Shown: positions 41,242-52,157, counted from the stretch's first letter. The stretch: DNA of 64,000 bases from Streptomyces sp. B21-105 (GCF_036898465.1 NZ_JARUMJ010000001.1:2418001-2482000); one strand, 5' to 3'. Numbers and translations: made by a program. The notes: a model not told the origin generated them from the letters alone.

Positions 41242-41598
41242 TCAGTCGTTCTTCGGACCGCCGACCTGGATGCCCGCCATCCGCGTCCACTCGTACGGCC
41301 CTGTCCGCACCTTCGCCGCGAACTCGCCGTCGAAGGCCTCGTGGACGGTGATGCCGGCCTTCCCGACGGCCTGCTCGGCGACGGCGACCGAGGGGGCCAC
41401 CAGGTCGCCCCAGCCGCCGTCCTCGCCGACGAGGACGATACGGGCGCCGCGCTCGCCGATATAGGCGATCTGGCCCTCCGCCCCGCCGTGTCGCCCGGCG
41501 AAGGCGCTGATCCGTTTGGCGAGCCGGCCCGCCGTGCGCTCGGCCTTCGCGGCCTGCTTGGCGTCGGCGGTCTCGTCAGCCTGCTTGGTGTCTGCCAT
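41242..41598 (-). CDS. Small conserved hypothetical protein
   Basis: This 118-residue soluble protein has an Ala/Lys-rich helical N-terminus (about 5-30) and a compact alpha/beta C-terminus with AYIGERGARIVLVGEDGGWGDLVAP and YEWTRMAGIQVGGPKND. It resembles a family of small actinobacterial proteins next to ctaB, without assigned function. The start at 41598 precedes the helix. It lies between ctaB's terminator and the amidohydrolase gene, on the same strand. Confidence 0.65.
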   Translation of the reverse strand: MADTKQADETADAKQAAKAERTAGRLAKRISAFAGRHGGAEGQIAYIGERGARIVLVGEDGGWGDLVAPSVAVAEQAVGKAGITVHEAFDGEFAAKVRTGPYEWTRMAGIQVGGPKND

Positions 41599-41634
41599 GG
41601 CCAGGATGCTACCGACGGGTAGAGCGAACGGCGA

Positions 41635-41672
41635 CGGCCGGGGTGCGTGGCGTCGACCACGCACCCCGGCCG
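41635..41672. terminator. Perfect 16-bp stem terminator downstream of ctaB
   Basis: CGGCCGGGGTGCGTGG pairs exactly with CCACGCACCCCGGCCG around the 6-nt loop CGTCGA. It separates ctaB from the small hypothetical gene. Confidence 0.88.
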
Positions 41673-41698
41673 CCGAGGGTGCCGTCGGGGGCTGCCGC

Positions 41699-42646
41699 TC
41701 AGCGCAGGAAGGGGTCCACCGCGACCGCCACGAAGAGCAGCGACACATAGGTGATGGACCAGTGGAACAGCCGCATCTCCTTCAGCTTCCCGCCCGTGAC
41801 CTCGGCCTTCGCGCGGTTCTGCAGTCCGTGCGCCTCCCACAGCCACCAGCCGCCCGCCGCCAGCGCGATCGAGGTGTAGAACCAGCCGGTGTAGCCCAGC
41901 GGCTGCAGCAGCAGCGAGACGCCGACCATCACCCAGCTGTAGAGGACGATCTGCTTGGCGACGGTCTTGTTGGAGGCGACGACCGGCAGCATCGGCACGC
42001 CGACGCGCGCGTAGTCGTCCTTGACCTTCATGGAGAGCGGCCAGTAGTGCGGCGGCGTCCAGAAGAACATGACGAGGAAGAGGACGACCGGCGCCCAGGA
42101 CACCGAGTTCGTCACGGCCGACCAGCCGATCAGGACCGGCATGCAGCCGGCGATGCCGCCCCACACGATGTTCTGCGAGGTGCGCCGCTTGAGGATCATC
42201 GTGTAGACGACGACGTAGAACAGGAGTGCGCCGAGGGCGAGCCAGGCCGACAGCCAGTTGACGGTGAGCCCGAAGAGCAGGGTCGAGACCACCGCGAGGG
42301 TGATTCCGAAGACGAGGCATTCACGCGGGCTGACCATCCCGGTGACCAGCGGACGCTGCGAGGTGCGGTCCATCAGGGCGTCGATGTCGCGGTCGATGTA
42401 CATGTTCAGCGCGTTCGCGCCGCCCGCGGACAGATAGCCGCCCAGGCAGGTCAGCACCACCAGGCCCAGGTCCGGAACGCCCTGCTGCGCCAGGAACATC
42501 ACCGGGACGGTGGTGATCAGCAGCAGTTCGATGATCCGCGGCTTGGTCAGCGCCACGAACGCCTTGACCCGGGCCCCGACCGGCCGCCGGCTCGGGCTCT
42601 GACTCGCCCCGACAATCCCCACTGGACGGGATTCAACGGCCGTCAC
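41699..42646 (-). CDS. ctaB: Protoheme IX farnesyltransferase
   Basis: This 315-residue UbiA-family prenyltransferase has about eight helices. The first Asp-rich motif is [15 protein letters not shown] (about 91-105) and the second is in the [15 protein letters not shown] loop (about 215-229). It adds the farnesyl chain to heme B, giving heme O, the substrate of CtaA. The GTG at 42646 follows GGGG at good spacing. It is divergent from the transketolase gene across a 361-bp spacer. Confidence 0.93.
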   Translation of the reverse strand: MTAVESRPVGIVGASQSPSRRPVGARVKAFVALTKPRIIELLLITTVPVMFLAQQGVPDLGLVVLTCLGGYLSAGGANALNMYIDRDIDALMDRTSQRPLVTGMVSPRECLVFGITLAVVSTLLFGLTVNWLSAWLALGALLFYVVVYTMILKRRTSQNIVWGGIAGCMPVLIGWSAVTNSVSWAPVVLFLVMFFWTPPHYWPLSMKVKDDYARVGVPMLPVVASNKTVAKQIVLYSWVMVGVSLLLQPLGYTGWFYTSIALAAGGWWLWEAHGLQNRAKAEVTGGKLKEMRLFHWSITYVSLLFVAVAVDPFLR

Positions 42647-43007
42647 GCACACCCCTGACAGAGACTCCCAGCGAGCCTCCCCATGTGAATACGGGGTAAA
42701 GGCTCGCGCGTACCACGCCACTGTAGACGTTGCCCATACCCCGGGATTCGCGGGGGTGGGGTCGTGTTGGAAGGCACCCGCGGAAGAGCCGGAAGGCACT
42801 CTGTTGAGCACTCGTACGAGCGGGTCCGTATTCACTTGCTGAGCAGGAAAGTCGCCGGTCGGCGGGCGGGTCGCGAAGCTACCCGGCAGTCTGGAATGAC
42901 TCGAAAAAATGCACGTTCTGACGGGGGTAGGCTCGACATCGGCCGGTGGGCGCCGCGTGCACCGGTATTCGACATGTGTGACATGTGGAGAGGAGCCCTG
43001 ACCCAGG
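42647..43007. promoter_or_regulatory. Divergent ctaB/tkt promoter region
   Basis: This 361-bp spacer has no gene. It contains a -10-like TAGGCT at 42928-42933 facing tkt and a tandem GACATGTG repeat (42971-42978 and 42980-42987), 20-37 bp before the tkt GTG. The ctaB side has no distinct motif that I can name. Confidence 0.4.
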
Positions 43008-45095
43008 GTGAGCACCAAGCCGACCACCACAGACCTCGAGTGGACCGAGTTGGACCAGCGGGCCGTGGACACCGCCCGCGTCCTGGCCGCCGACGCCGTA
43101 CAGAAGGTCGGCAACGGCCATCCCGGTACGGCGATGAGCCTGGCGCCTGCCGCGTACACCCTCTTCCAGAAGGTGATGCGACACGACCCGGCGGACGCCG
43201 ACTGGGTCGGCCGCGACCGCTTCGTGCTGTCCGCGGGCCACTCGTCCCTGACCCTGTACACCCAGCTGTACCTGGCCGGTTTCGGCCTGGAGCTGGACGA
43301 CCTGAGGGCCTTCCGCACCTGGGGCTCGAAGACCCCGGGGCACCCGGAGTACGGCCACACCACCGGCGTGGAGACGACCACCGGCCCGCTCGGCCAGGGC
43401 GTCGCCAACGCCGTCGGCATGGCGATGGCCGCGCGCTACGAGCGCGGTCTGTTCGACCCCGACGCCCCGGTCGGCGAGTCGCCCTTCGACCACTTCGTCT
43501 ACGTCATCGCCGGTGACGGCTGCCTCCAGGAGGGCATCTCCGCGGAGGCGTCCTCGCTGGCCGGCCACCAGAAGCTCGGCAACCTGGTCCTGCTGTGGGA
43601 CGACAACCACATCTCGATCGAGGGCGACACCGAGACGGCAGTGTCCGAGGACACTGTCGCGCGGTACGAGGCGTACGGCTGGCACGTGCAGCGCGTCGCC
43701 CCCAAGCCGGACGGCGACCTGGACCCGCACGCCCTGTACGACGCGATCGAGGCCGCGAAGCTGGTGACGGACAAGCCGTCCTTCATCGCGATGCGCTCGA
43801 TCATCGCCTGGCCGGCCCCGAACGCGCAGAACACCGAGGCCGCGCACGGCTCGGCGCTCGGCGACGACGAGGTCGCCGCGACCAAGCGCGTCCTGGGCTT
43901 CGACCCGGAGCAGTCCTTCGAGGTCGCGGACGAGGTCATCGCCCACACCCGGGGCGCCCTCGATCGCGGCCAGGCCGCCCGCGCCGTGTGGGAGAAGTCC
44001 TTCCAGCAGTGGCGGGACAACAACCCCGAGCGCGCCGCCGAGTTCGACCGTGTCGCCGCGGGCGAGCTGCCCGCCGGCTGGGAGGAGAAGCTCCCGGTCT
44101 TCGAGCCCGGCAAGGGCGTCGCCACCCGTGCCGCGTCCGGCAAGGTGCTCCAGGCGCTCGGCGCGGTCATCCCCGAGCTGTGGGGCGGCTCCGCCGACCT
44201 CGCCGGCTCCAACAACACGACGATCGACAAGACGTCGTCGTTCCTGCCCGAAGGCAACCCGCTGCCCGAGGCGAGCCCGTACGGCCGCACGATCCACTTC
44301 GGCATCCGCGAGCACTCCATGGCCGCGGAGATGAACGGCATCGCGCTGCACGGCAACACGCGCGTCTACGGCGGCACGTTCCTCGTGTTCTCCGACTACA
44401 TGCGCAACGCCGTCCGGCTGTCCGCCCTGATGCACGTGCCGGTCACCTACGTGTGGACGCACGACTCCATCGGTCTCGGCGAGGACGGCCCCACCCACCA
44501 GCCGGTCGAGCACCTCGCGTCGCTGCGCGCGATCCCCGGCCTGAACGTGGTCCGCCCGGCCGACGCCAACGAGACCGCGATCGCCTGGCGCGAGATCCTC
44601 AAGCGCTGGACGAAGGTCTTCGGCAAGGGCGCCCCGCACGGTCTGGTCCTCACCCGTCAGGGCGTGCCGACCTACGAGCCCGACGAGAACGCCGCCAAGG
44701 GAGGCTACGTCCTGTTCGAGGCCTCCACGGGGACGCCGGAGGTGATCCTCCTCGCGACCGGCTCCGAGGTGCACGTCGCCGTCGAGGCGCGCGAGCGGCT
44801 GGAAGCCGACGGCGTGCCCACCCGGGTGGTCTCCATGCCGTCCGTGGAGTGGTTCGAGGAGCAGGACCAGGGGTACCGGGACAGCGTCCTGCCCCCGTCC
44901 GTCAAGGCCCGCGTGTCGGTCGAGGCGGGTATCGGCCTCACCTGGCACAAGTACGTCGGGGACGCAGGCCGCATCGTTTCCCTGGAGCACTTCGGTGCTT
45001 CCGCCGACGGCAAGGTCCTCTTCCAGGAGTACGGCTTCACTGCCGAGAACGTGGCGGCCAAGGCGCGGGAATCCCTCGCCGCCGCCCAGCGCTGA
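43008..45095 (+). CDS. tkt: Transketolase
   Basis: This 695-residue thiamine-diphosphate enzyme has [12 protein letters not shown] (about 37-48), the cofactor-binding [19 protein letters not shown] (about 167-185, with the metal-binding DN in WDDNH) and the C-terminal [17 protein letters not shown] (about 490-506). It transfers two-carbon units between pentose and hexose phosphates. The GTG at 43008 has a GGAGAGGAG site about 14 bases upstream. It is the first gene of the tkt-tal-zwf-opcA-pgl operon. Confidence 0.96.
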   Translation: MSTKPTTTDLEWTELDQRAVDTARVLAADAVQKVGNGHPGTAMSLAPAAYTLFQKVMRHDPADADWVGRDRFVLSAGHSSLTLYTQLYLAGFGLELDDLRAFRTWGSKTPGHPEYGHTTGVETTTGPLGQGVANAVGMAMAARYERGLFDPDAPVGESPFDHFVYVIAGDGCLQEGISAEASSLAGHQKLGNLVLLWDDNHISIEGDTETAVSEDTVARYEAYGWHVQRVAPKPDGDLDPHALYDAIEAAKLVTDKPSFIAMRSIIAWPAPNAQNTEAAHGSALGDDEVAATKRVLGFDPEQSFEVADEVIAHTRGALDRGQAARAVWEKSFQQWRDNNPERAAEFDRVAAGELPAGWEEKLPVFEPGKGVATRAASGKVLQALGAVIPELWGGSADLAGSNNTTIDKTSSFLPEGNPLPEASPYGRTIHFGIREHSMAAEMNGIALHGNTRVYGGTFLVFSDYMRNAVRLSALMHVPVTYVWTHDSIGLGEDGPTHQPVEHLASLRAIPGLNVVRPADANETAIAWREILKRWTKVFGKGAPHGLVLTRQGVPTYEPDENAAKGGYVLFEASTGTPEVILLATGSEVHVAVEARERLEADGVPTRVVSMPSVEWFEEQDQGYRDSVLPPSVKARVSVEAGIGLTWHKYVGDAGRIVSLEHFGASADGKVLFQEYGFTAENVAAKARESLAAAQR

Positions 45096-45128
45096 CGCTC
45101 ACACACGACCCGTAGGAGATGTAATTCC

Positions 45129-46247
45129 ATGACAGACGCACTCAAGCGCCTCTCCGAGGAGGGCGTCGCGATCTGGCTGGACGACCTGTCGCGCAAGCGG
45201 ATCACGTCCGGCAACCTCGCCGAGCTGATCGACCAGCAGCACGTCGTGGGCGTCACCACCAACCCGTCGATCTTCCAGAAGGCGATCTCCCAGGGCGACG
45301 GCTACGACCAGCAGCTCTCCGACCTCGCCTCCCGCGGGGTCACGGTCGAAGAGGCCATCCGCATGATCACGACGGCGGACGTCCGTGACGCCGCCGACAT
45401 CCTGCGCCCGGTCTTCGACGCCACCGGCGGCCAGGACGGCCGGGTGTCCATCGAGGTGGACCCGCGCCTCGCGCACCACACCAAGCCGACGGTGGCCGAG
45501 GCCAAGCAGCTCGCGTGGCTGGTCGACCGCCCCAACACGCTGATCAAGATCCCGGCCACCATGGGCGGTCTGCCGGCCATCACCGAGGTCATCGGCCTGG
45601 GCATCAGCGTCAACGTCACGCTGATCTTCTCGCTGGAGCGCTACCGCCAGGTCATGGACGCCTACCTGTCCGGCCTGGAGCAGGCCAAGGAGCGCGGCCT
45701 GGACCTCTCGAAGATCCACTCCGTGGCGTCCTTCTTCGTGTCCCGTGTGGACACCGAGATCGACAAGCGTCTCGACGCGCTCGGCACCGACGCGGCCAAG
45801 GCCGCCCGCGGCAAGGCCGGCCTCGCCAACGCGCGCCTCGCCTACCAGGCGTACGAGGAGGTCTTCGCCGGCGAGCGCTGGGCCGCGCTGGAGAAGGCGG
45901 GCGCCAACAAGCAGCGTCCGCTGTGGGCCTCCACCGGCGTGAAGGACCCCGCGTACAAGGACACCCTGTACGTGGACGACCTGGTGGCGCCGAACACGGT
46001 GAACACCATGCCGGAGGCGACCTTGTTCGCCGCCGAGGACCACGGCTCGATCACCGGCGACACCGTCGCCGGCACCTACGAGCAGGCCCGCGCCGAGATC
46101 GACGCCGTCGAGAAGCTCGGCATCTCCTACGACGAGGTGGTCCAGCTCCTCGAGGACGAGGGCGTCGAGAAGTTCGAGGCGTCCTGGAACGACCTGCTCA
46201 AGTCGACCGAGGCGGAGCTCCAGCGCCTCGCCCCCTCGGAGGGCTGA
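45129..46247 (+). CDS. tal: Transaldolase
   Basis: This 372-residue actinobacterial-type transaldolase has Schiff-base Lys140 in NTLIKIPAT, an N-terminal [11 protein letters not shown] and [25 protein letters not shown]. It moves three-carbon units from sedoheptulose 7-phosphate. It begins 33 bp after tkt, with GTAGGAG upstream, and is followed four bases later by the zwf start. Confidence 0.96.
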   Translation: MTDALKRLSEEGVAIWLDDLSRKRITSGNLAELIDQQHVVGVTTNPSIFQKAISQGDGYDQQLSDLASRGVTVEEAIRMITTADVRDAADILRPVFDATGGQDGRVSIEVDPRLAHHTKPTVAEAKQLAWLVDRPNTLIKIPATMGGLPAITEVIGLGISVNVTLIFSLERYRQVMDAYLSGLEQAKERGLDLSKIHSVASFFVSRVDTEIDKRLDALGTDAAKAARGKAGLANARLAYQAYEEVFAGERWAALEKAGANKQRPLWASTGVKDPAYKDTLYVDDLVAPNTVNTMPEATLFAAEDHGSITGDTVAGTYEQARAEIDAVEKLGISYDEVVQLLEDEGVEKFEASWNDLLKSTEAELQRLAPSEG

Positions 46248-46251
46248 GAAT

Positions 46252-47775
46252 TTGTCGAGCAGCAACCCGCTGCGTGACCCCGCCGACCGACGGCTCCCGC
46301 GTATCGCGGGGCCGTCGGGCCTGGTCATCTTCGGCGTCACGGGCGATTTGTCCCGGAAGAAGCTCATGCCCGCGGTGTACGACCTCGCGAACCGGGGTCT
46401 GCTGCCGCCGGGCTTCTCCCTGGTGGGCTTCGCCCGCCGGGAGTGGGAGCACGAGGACTTCGCACAGGAGGTCCACGACGCCGTCAAGGAGCACGCCCGC
46501 ACTCCCTTCCGCGAGGAGGTCTGGCAGCAGCTCGTCCAAGGCATGCGCTTCGTGCAGGGCACCTTCGACGACGACGACGCCTTCGACCGGCTGCGCGCGA
46601 CGATCGACGAACTCGACCGGGCCCAGGGCACGGGCGGCAACTTCGCCTTCTACCTCTCGGTGCCGCCGCGTTCCTTCCCGGTGGTCATCAAGCAGCTGAA
46701 GAAGCACGGGCTGGCCGACCAGCAGAACGGTTCCTGGCGGCGCGCGGTCATCGAGAAGCCCTTCGGCCACGACCTCGCCTCAGCCGAGGAGCTCAACAAG
46801 GTCGTCCACGAGGTCTTCGGCTCGGACCAGGTCTTCCGCATCGACCACTACCTCGGCAAGGAGACCGTCCAGAACATTCTGGCGCTCCGCTTCGCGAACA
46901 CCATGTTCGAGCCGATCTGGAACCGGTCGTTCGTGGACCACGTGCAGATCACCATGGCCGAGGACATCGGCATCGGCGGCCGGGCCGGCTACTACGACGG
47001 CATCGGCGCCGCCCGTGACGTCATCCAGAACCACCTCCTCCAGCTCATGGCCCTCACCGCCATGGAGGAGCCGGCATCCTTCGACGCGGACGCGCTGGCC
47101 GCGGAGAAGACCAAGGTGCTCGGCGCGGTGAAGCTGCCGAAGGACCTGGGCCGCGACACCGTGCGCGGCCAGTACGCGGCCGGCTGGCAGGGCGGCGAGA
47201 AGGCCGTCGGCTACCTCGAAGAGGACGGCATCGACCCCAAGTCGAAGACCGACACCTACGCGGCCGTCAAGCTCGGGGTGGACAACCGGCGCTGGGCGGG
47301 CGTCCCGTTCTACCTGCGCACCGGCAAGCGCCTCGGCCGGCGCGTGACCGAGATCGCGGTCGTCTTCCAGCGGGCCCCGCACTCTCCGTTCGACTCCACG
47401 GCCACCGAGGAGCTCGGCGCGAACGCCATCGTCATCCGGGTCCAGCCCGACGAGGGCATCACGGTCCGCTTCGGCTCCAAGGTGCCCGGCACCTCCATGG
47501 AGATCCGGGACGTGTCGATGGACTTCGCCTACGGCGAGTCGTTCACCGAGTCCTCGCCCGAGGCGTACGAGCGGCTGATCCTCGACGTGCTGCTGGGCGA
47601 CTCGAACCTCTTCCCGCGCACCGAGGAGGTCGAGCTGTCCTGGAAGATCCTCGACCCGATCGAGCAGTACTGGGACAAGAACAGCAGGCCCGCGCAGTAC
47701 CCGTCGGGCACCTGGGGGCCGGTCGAGGCCGACGAGATGCTCGCACGAGACGGACGGAGCTGGCGCCGGCCATGA
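46252..47775 (+). CDS. zwf: Glucose-6-phosphate 1-dehydrogenase
   Basis: This 507-residue enzyme has the NADP-binding FGVTGDLSRKKLMPA near residue 27, the active-site RIDHYLGKE near 196 and the EKPFGHDL substrate region near 170. It commits glucose 6-phosphate to the oxidative pentose pathway. It starts with TTG at 46252, with GGAGGG 8-9 bases before it, and its stop overlaps the opcA ATG. Confidence 0.95.
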   Translation: MSSSNPLRDPADRRLPRIAGPSGLVIFGVTGDLSRKKLMPAVYDLANRGLLPPGFSLVGFARREWEHEDFAQEVHDAVKEHARTPFREEVWQQLVQGMRFVQGTFDDDDAFDRLRATIDELDRAQGTGGNFAFYLSVPPRSFPVVIKQLKKHGLADQQNGSWRRAVIEKPFGHDLASAEELNKVVHEVFGSDQVFRIDHYLGKETVQNILALRFANTMFEPIWNRSFVDHVQITMAEDIGIGGRAGYYDGIGAARDVIQNHLLQLMALTAMEEPASFDADALAAEKTKVLGAVKLPKDLGRDTVRGQYAAGWQGGEKAVGYLEEDGIDPKSKTDTYAAVKLGVDNRRWAGVPFYLRTGKRLGRRVTEIAVVFQRAPHSPFDSTATEELGANAIVIRVQPDEGITVRFGSKVPGTSMEIRDVSMDFAYGESFTESSPEAYERLILDVLLGDSNLFPRTEEVELSWKILDPIEQYWDKNSRPAQYPSGTWGPVEADEMLARDGRSWRRP

Positions 47776-48905
47776 AAACGGACCTCACGGACACCACTGC
47801 CAGCAAGATCAACAAGGCGCTGGTGCAGGGCCGCCGTGCGATAGGCACACCCGCCGTCGGCATGGTGCTCACCCTCGTCGTCGTCACGGACGAGGAGAAC
47901 GCCTACGACGCCCTGAAGGCGGCGGGCGACGCGTCGCACGAGCACCCCTCGCGCACGCTCGTCGTCATCAAGCGCGTCTCCCGCTCCTCCCGGGGCCGCA
48001 CCCAGTCCCGCCTCGACGCCGAGGTGCGCCTGGGCGCGGACGCCGGCAGCGGCGAGACGGTCATCCTCCGGCTGTACGGCGAGGTGTCCGACCACGCCCA
48101 GTCCGTCGTGCTGCCGCTGCTGCTGCCGGACGCCCCCGTGGTGGTCTGGTGGTCGGTGGACGCCCCGCGCGACCCGGCGGGCGACCCGCTGGGCGCCCTG
48201 GGACAGCGCCGGGTGACCGACAGCTACACGGCCGAGAAGCCGGTCGACGAGCTGCGTTCCCGCGCCGAGAGCTACGAGCCGGGCGACACGGACCTGGCGT
48301 GGGCCCGGATCACTCCGTGGCGTTCCATGCTGGCCGCCGCGCTCGACCAGGTCAGCTGCGAGATCGTGTCCGCCGAGGTGGCGGGCGAGGAGTCCAACCC
48401 GAGCGTCGAGCTGCTCGCCATGTGGCTCGCCGACCGACTCCATGTGCACGTCCGGCGGGCGGTCTCGGCCGGTCCCGGTCTGACCCAGGTGCGGATGGAG
48501 ACCACCGGCGGCCCGATCACGCTGCACCGGTCGGACGGGGCGATGGCCACCCTGGCGCTGCCCGGCCAGCCGGACCGGGCGGTGGCGCTCAAGCGCCGGG
48601 AGACGTCCGAGCTGCTCGCGGAGGAGCTGCGCAGGCTCGACCCCGACGACACGTACGCGTCCGCCCTGCGGTTCGGCGTGGACCGGCTGGGCGGCCTGCA
48701 GTCGGCCGCCGAGCGGGTGGCGGAGCGGGCCGAGGCCGCGTCCCAGCCGCCGCCCTCCCTGCCGGTCCGCGCCGTGCCGGAACCTGCCGCCGCCGGCCGT
48801 GACTCCGCCCCGGCCGCCTCGACGGGCGCTGCTGCGGGCTCCGGTGACGCCGACCGGCCGTCTCCGGCGCAGATGCCCCCGGTCCGGAAAGCGGACCCGC
48901 AGTGA
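47772..48905 (+). CDS. opcA: OpcA, glucose-6-phosphate dehydrogenase assembly/activator protein
   Basis: This 377-residue protein has RSSRGRTQSRLDAEVRL, LLLPDAPVVVWWSVDAP and the DSYTAEKP/DLAWARITPWRSMLAAALDQ block that define OpcA. It is needed for proper activity of the actinobacterial/cyanobacterial Zwf. About the last 60 residues are a Pro/Ala-rich tail without structure. It overlaps both zwf (ATGA) and pgl (GTGA), showing tight coupling. Confidence 0.94.
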   Translation: MKTDLTDTTASKINKALVQGRRAIGTPAVGMVLTLVVVTDEENAYDALKAAGDASHEHPSRTLVVIKRVSRSSRGRTQSRLDAEVRLGADAGSGETVILRLYGEVSDHAQSVVLPLLLPDAPVVVWWSVDAPRDPAGDPLGALGQRRVTDSYTAEKPVDELRSRAESYEPGDTDLAWARITPWRSMLAAALDQVSCEIVSAEVAGEESNPSVELLAMWLADRLHVHVRRAVSAGPGLTQVRMETTGGPITLHRSDGAMATLALPGQPDRAVALKRRETSELLAEELRRLDPDDTYASALRFGVDRLGGLQSAAERVAERAEAASQPPPSLPVRAVPEPAAAGRDSAPAASTGAAAGSGDADRPSPAQMPPVRKADPQ

Positions 48906-49684
48906 GCACGCCCCAGCTGGTCGTGCACCGCGACAAGGAGCTGATGGCGCAGGCCGCAGCGGCCCGTCTGATCACGAAGATCGTGGACGCGCAGGCCTCC
49001 CGGGGTCATGCGTCCGTGGTCCTCACCGGCGGCCGCAACGGCAACGGCCTGCTGGCCGCCCTGGCCGTCGCGCCCGCCCGCGACGCCGTCGACTGGGCGC
49101 GGCTCGACCTGTGGTGGGGCGACGAGCGGTTCCTGCCCGAGGGCGACCCGGAGCGCAACGTCACGCAGGCCCGTGAGGCCCTGCTGGACTCCGTCCCGGT
49201 GGACCCGGAGCGTGTGCACGCCATGCCCGCGTCGGACGGTCCGCACGGCGCCGACGTGGAGGCGGCCGCGGCCGCCTACGCCGAGGAGCTGGCCCGCGCG
49301 GCCGGTCCCGAGAACCACGGCGCGGTCCCGTCCTTCGACGTGCTGATGCTGGGCGTCGGCCCGGACACCCATGTGGCCTCGCTCTTCCCCGAGCTGCCGG
49401 CCGTACGGGAGACCGAGCGCACGGTGGTGGGCGTGCGCGGCGCGCCCAAGCCCCCGCCGACCCGCGTCACCCTCACCCTCCCGGCGATCCGGGCGGCCCG
49501 TGAGGTGTGGCTGCTCGCGGCCGGCGAGGACAAGGCGCAGGCCGCGGAGATCGCCCTGTCCGGAGCGGGCGAGATCCAGGCCCCGGCCGCGGGAGCCCAG
49601 GGACGCGCCCGCACCCTGTGGCTGCTGGACTCGGCGGCGGCCTCGCGGCTGCCGAGGTCCCTGTATCCGCCGGCTTCGTCGTAA
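48902..49684 (+). CDS. pgl: 6-phosphogluconolactonase
   Basis: This 260-residue protein of the NagB/DevB fold shows VVLTGGRNGNGLLAAL (about 38-53), WGDERFLPEGDPERNVTQAR (about 77-96) and DVLMLGVGPDTHVASLFP (about 146-163). It hydrolyses 6-phosphogluconolactone, the product of Zwf. The GTG start overlaps opcA. It is the last gene of the operon; a hairpin terminator follows 28 bp later. Confidence 0.94.
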   Translation: MSTPQLVVHRDKELMAQAAAARLITKIVDAQASRGHASVVLTGGRNGNGLLAALAVAPARDAVDWARLDLWWGDERFLPEGDPERNVTQAREALLDSVPVDPERVHAMPASDGPHGADVEAAAAAYAEELARAAGPENHGAVPSFDVLMLGVGPDTHVASLFPELPAVRETERTVVGVRGAPKPPPTRVTLTLPAIRAAREVWLLAAGEDKAQAAEIALSGAGEIQAPAAGAQGRARTLWLLDSAAASRLPRSLYPPASS

Positions 49685-49711
49685 CGCCTTTCCCCGCCCC
49701 GCAACAGCAGT

Positions 49712-49744
49712 CGGCGCCGGGTCCCGTCCAGGGACCCGGCGCCG
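49712..49744. terminator. Terminator between convergent pgl and pgi
   Basis: This is a 14-bp perfect stem (49712-49725 with 49731-49744) with loop GTCCA. It serves pgl, and probably pgi from the other side. Confidence 0.85.
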
Positions 49745-49801
49745 ACTCGTTCGGCACTCGTTCAGCGCACCGTCAGAAGGGACGCTCCGGTCCGGGCCGC
49801 C

Positions 49802-51457
49802 TCACTGCCGGCCGCGCAGCTCCCGATAGGTGGCGACGAGGGCCCGGGTGGACTCGTCCAGGCCGGGCACGTCGGCGCCTTCGGTGAGGGCCGGTTCGAC
49901 GCGCTTGGCGAGGACCTTGCCGAGCTCCACGCCCCACTGGTCGAAGGAGTCGATGTTCCACACCGCGCCCTGCACGAACACCTTGTGCTCGTAGAGGGCG
50001 ATGAGCTGGCCGAGCACCGACGGGGTCAGTGCGCTCGCCAGGATCGTGGTCGTGGGGTGGTCGCCCTGGAACGTCTTGTGGGCGACCAGCTCCTTTGGAA
50101 CCCCTTCCGCGCGGACCTCCTCGGGCGTCCTGCCGAACGCCAGCGCCTGCGTCTGCGCGAAGAAGTTCGCCATCAACAGGTCGTGCTGGGCCGCCAGTTC
50201 GCCGCCCAGCTCGTCGACGGGCCGGGCGAAGCCGATGAAGTCCGCCGGGATGAGCTTCGTGCCCTGGTGGATCAACTGGTAGTAGGCGTGCTGCCCGTTG
50301 GTGCCGGGCGTGCCCCACACCACCGGCCCGGTCTGCCAGCTCACGGGCCGGCCCTCGCGGTCCACCGACTTGCCGTTGGACTCCATGTCCAGCTGCTGGA
50401 GATAGGCGGCGAACTTCGACAGATAGTGGCTGTAGGGCAGCACCGCGTGCGACTGGGCGTCGTGGAAGTTGCCGTACCAGACGCCCAGCAGGCCCAGGAT
50501 CAGCGGGGCGTTCGACTCGGCAGGCGCGGTGCGGAAGTGCTCGTCGACGAGGTGGAACCCGTCGAGCAGCTCACGGAACCGGTCCGGGCCGACGGCGATC
50601 ATCAGCGACAGGCCGATCGCCGAGTCGAAGGAGTAGCGGCCGCCGACCCAGTCCCAGAACTCGAACATGTTCGCCGTGTCGATGCCGAAGCCGGCGACCT
50701 TCCCGGCGTTCGTCGACAGCGCCACGAAGTGCCGGGCGACCGCCTTCTCGTCGCCGCCCAGCCCGTCCAGGAGCCAGGAACGGGCCGACGTGGCGTTGGT
50801 GATCGTCTCGATGGTGGTGAACGTCTTCGACGCGACGATGAACAGCGTCTCGGCCGGATCCAGGTCCCGGACCGCCTCGTGCAGGTCCGCGCCGTCCACG
50901 TTGGACACGAACCGGAACGTCAACTCGCGTGCGGTGTACGGCCGCAGCGCCTCGTAGGCCATCGCCGGGCCCAGGTCGGAACCGCCGATGCCGATGTTGA
51001 CGACGTTGCGGATACGCCGCCCGGTGTGCCCGGTCCACTCGCCGGAGCGCACCCGCTCCGCGAAGCCGGCCATCCGGTCGAGCACGGCGTGCACCGCGGG
51101 GACCACGTTCTCCCCGTCGACCTCCACCACCGCGTCACGCGGCGCGCGCAGCGCGGTGTGCAGCACCGCACGGTCCTCGGTGAGGTTGATCCGCTCGCCG
51201 CGGAACATCGCGTCACGCAGCCCGAAGACGTCGACGGACGCTGCCAGCTCACGCAGCAGTCGCAGCGTCTCGTCGGTGACGAGGTGCTTGGAGTAGTCGA
51301 TGCGCAGGTCGCCGACCCGCACGGTGTGACCGGCGCCGCGCCCGGGGTCGGCGGCGAACAGCTCCCGCAGCCGCACCTCGCCGAGTTCCTCGCGGTGTTC
51401 GGCCAGAGCGGTCCACTCGGGCGTCTGGTTCAGCCTCGTACGGCCGTCTGCGTTCAT
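49802..51457 (-). CDS. pgi: Glucose-6-phosphate isomerase
   Basis: This 551-residue PGI shows [16 protein letters not shown] (about 148-163), SKTFTTIET (about 208-216), [15 protein letters not shown] (about 344), the active-site Glu in [19 protein letters not shown] (about 366-384) and the late [13 protein letters not shown]. It links glycolysis to the pentose pathway operon that converges on it. The ATG at 51457 is preferred; the 29-codon upstream extension is not family-like. The 294-bp gap upstream (51458-51751) contains only the rbpA terminator and presumably the pgi promoter. Confidence 0.95.
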   Translation of the reverse strand: MNADGRTRLNQTPEWTALAEHREELGEVRLRELFAADPGRGAGHTVRVGDLRIDYSKHLVTDETLRLLRELAASVDVFGLRDAMFRGERINLTEDRAVLHTALRAPRDAVVEVDGENVVPAVHAVLDRMAGFAERVRSGEWTGHTGRRIRNVVNIGIGGSDLGPAMAYEALRPYTARELTFRFVSNVDGADLHEAVRDLDPAETLFIVASKTFTTIETITNATSARSWLLDGLGGDEKAVARHFVALSTNAGKVAGFGIDTANMFEFWDWVGGRYSFDSAIGLSLMIAVGPDRFRELLDGFHLVDEHFRTAPAESNAPLILGLLGVWYGNFHDAQSHAVLPYSHYLSKFAAYLQQLDMESNGKSVDREGRPVSWQTGPVVWGTPGTNGQHAYYQLIHQGTKLIPADFIGFARPVDELGGELAAQHDLLMANFFAQTQALAFGRTPEEVRAEGVPKELVAHKTFQGDHPTTTILASALTPSVLGQLIALYEHKVFVQGAVWNIDSFDQWGVELGKVLAKRVEPALTEGADVPGLDESTRALVATYRELRGRQ

Positions 51458-51712
51458 CTCGGACTTCAGCCCTTCCTCACCTGTCCGTGCTGCCTCGCAC
51501 GTCTTGCCCCGCCGCTCCCAACCTAGTTGATCACGAGAGGGCACGAGCGGACGTGCCGTTGCCCGCGGGGCAACAGGAAGTACGTCCCGGAGGCGCTCGG
51601 GTGTCAGCGCGGCGAGGGCCTGTGCGCGGAGAGGAGACCGGCGAACCGCGAAGGAGGACAGCGCGAAGGGCCGTCGCGCGGGCGCGGGCGGCGACCCGGG
51701 CGCGAAACAGGT

Positions 51713-51742
51713 CCGGCCGGGCGCCCTCGGGCACCCGGCCGG
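51713..51742. terminator. Hairpin downstream of the rbpA-like gene
   Basis: CCGGCCGGG (51713-51721) and CCCGGCCGG (51734-51742) pair with further inner GC pairs, starting 10 bp after the stop of the RbpA-family gene. It is a probable terminator without a T-tract. Confidence 0.6.
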
Positions 51743-51751
51743 TCTCCGTCG

Positions 51752-52087
51752 CTAGATCTCGCCCCGCAGTTTGGCGAGCGCCTCGGCGAGGATCGCCTCG
51801 CCGTCCGCGTCGCTGCGCCGCTCCCGCACATAGGCGAGGTGCGTCTTGTAGGGCTCGGTGCGCGGGGGGGCCGGGGGGTTGTCCCGGTCCTGCCCGGCGG
51901 GAAAGCCGCAGCGCGGACAGTCCCAGGTCTCGGGAACCTGCGCGTCGCTGGCGAAGCTGGGCACCGTCTCGTGTCCGTTGGAGCACCAGAAGGAGATGCG
52001 CAGACGGGGCGCGGACTCGCCCCGCTCGGCCTCGCCCATCGGCCCCGCCCCGACCCGGCTACCTCGGATCGCGTTGCCACTTGCCAC
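51752..52087 (-). CDS. RbpA-family RNA polymerase-binding protein
   Basis: This 111-residue protein has the RbpA layout. The N-terminal tail is NAIRGSRVGAG (about 4-14), the core is a zinc-ribbon-like fold with Cys residues in FWCSNGHE and WDCPRCGFP, and the basic sigma-interacting linker and domain end at YKTHLAYVRERRSDADGEAILAEALAKLRG. RbpA stabilises RNA polymerase with principal sigma factors and affects rifampicin tolerance. Streptomyces carries more than one family member; this one is next to secG and may be the paralogue rather than the main RbpA. The start is GTG with GGGAG eight bases upstream. Its leader is heavily structured. Confidence 0.82.
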   Translation of the reverse strand: MASGNAIRGSRVGAGPMGEAERGESAPRLRISFWCSNGHETVPSFASDAQVPETWDCPRCGFPAGQDRDNPPAPPRTEPYKTHLAYVRERRSDADGEAILAEALAKLRGEI

Positions 52088-52114
52088 GGTCGTAACTCCC
52101 TGCGTGATGGTGCC

Positions 52115-52141
52115 GCGAAGCGAGTCGGCGTTTCGCTTCGC
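52115..52141 (-). promoter_or_regulatory. 9-bp hairpin in the rbpA leader
   Basis: GCGAAGCGA and TCGCTTCGC are exact complements around a 9-nt loop. The hairpin ends about 15 bases before the GGGAG ribosome site, so it may control translation or mRNA stability. Confidence 0.5.
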
Positions 52142-52157
52142 TGCGAGCGCCTCAGTC

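Noticed and set aside
42647..43007. Possible small gene in the ctaB-tkt spacer (frame 42764-43516)
   Set aside because: The frame runs into transketolase out of phase, has no ribosome site, and its product is low-complexity and Arg-rich.
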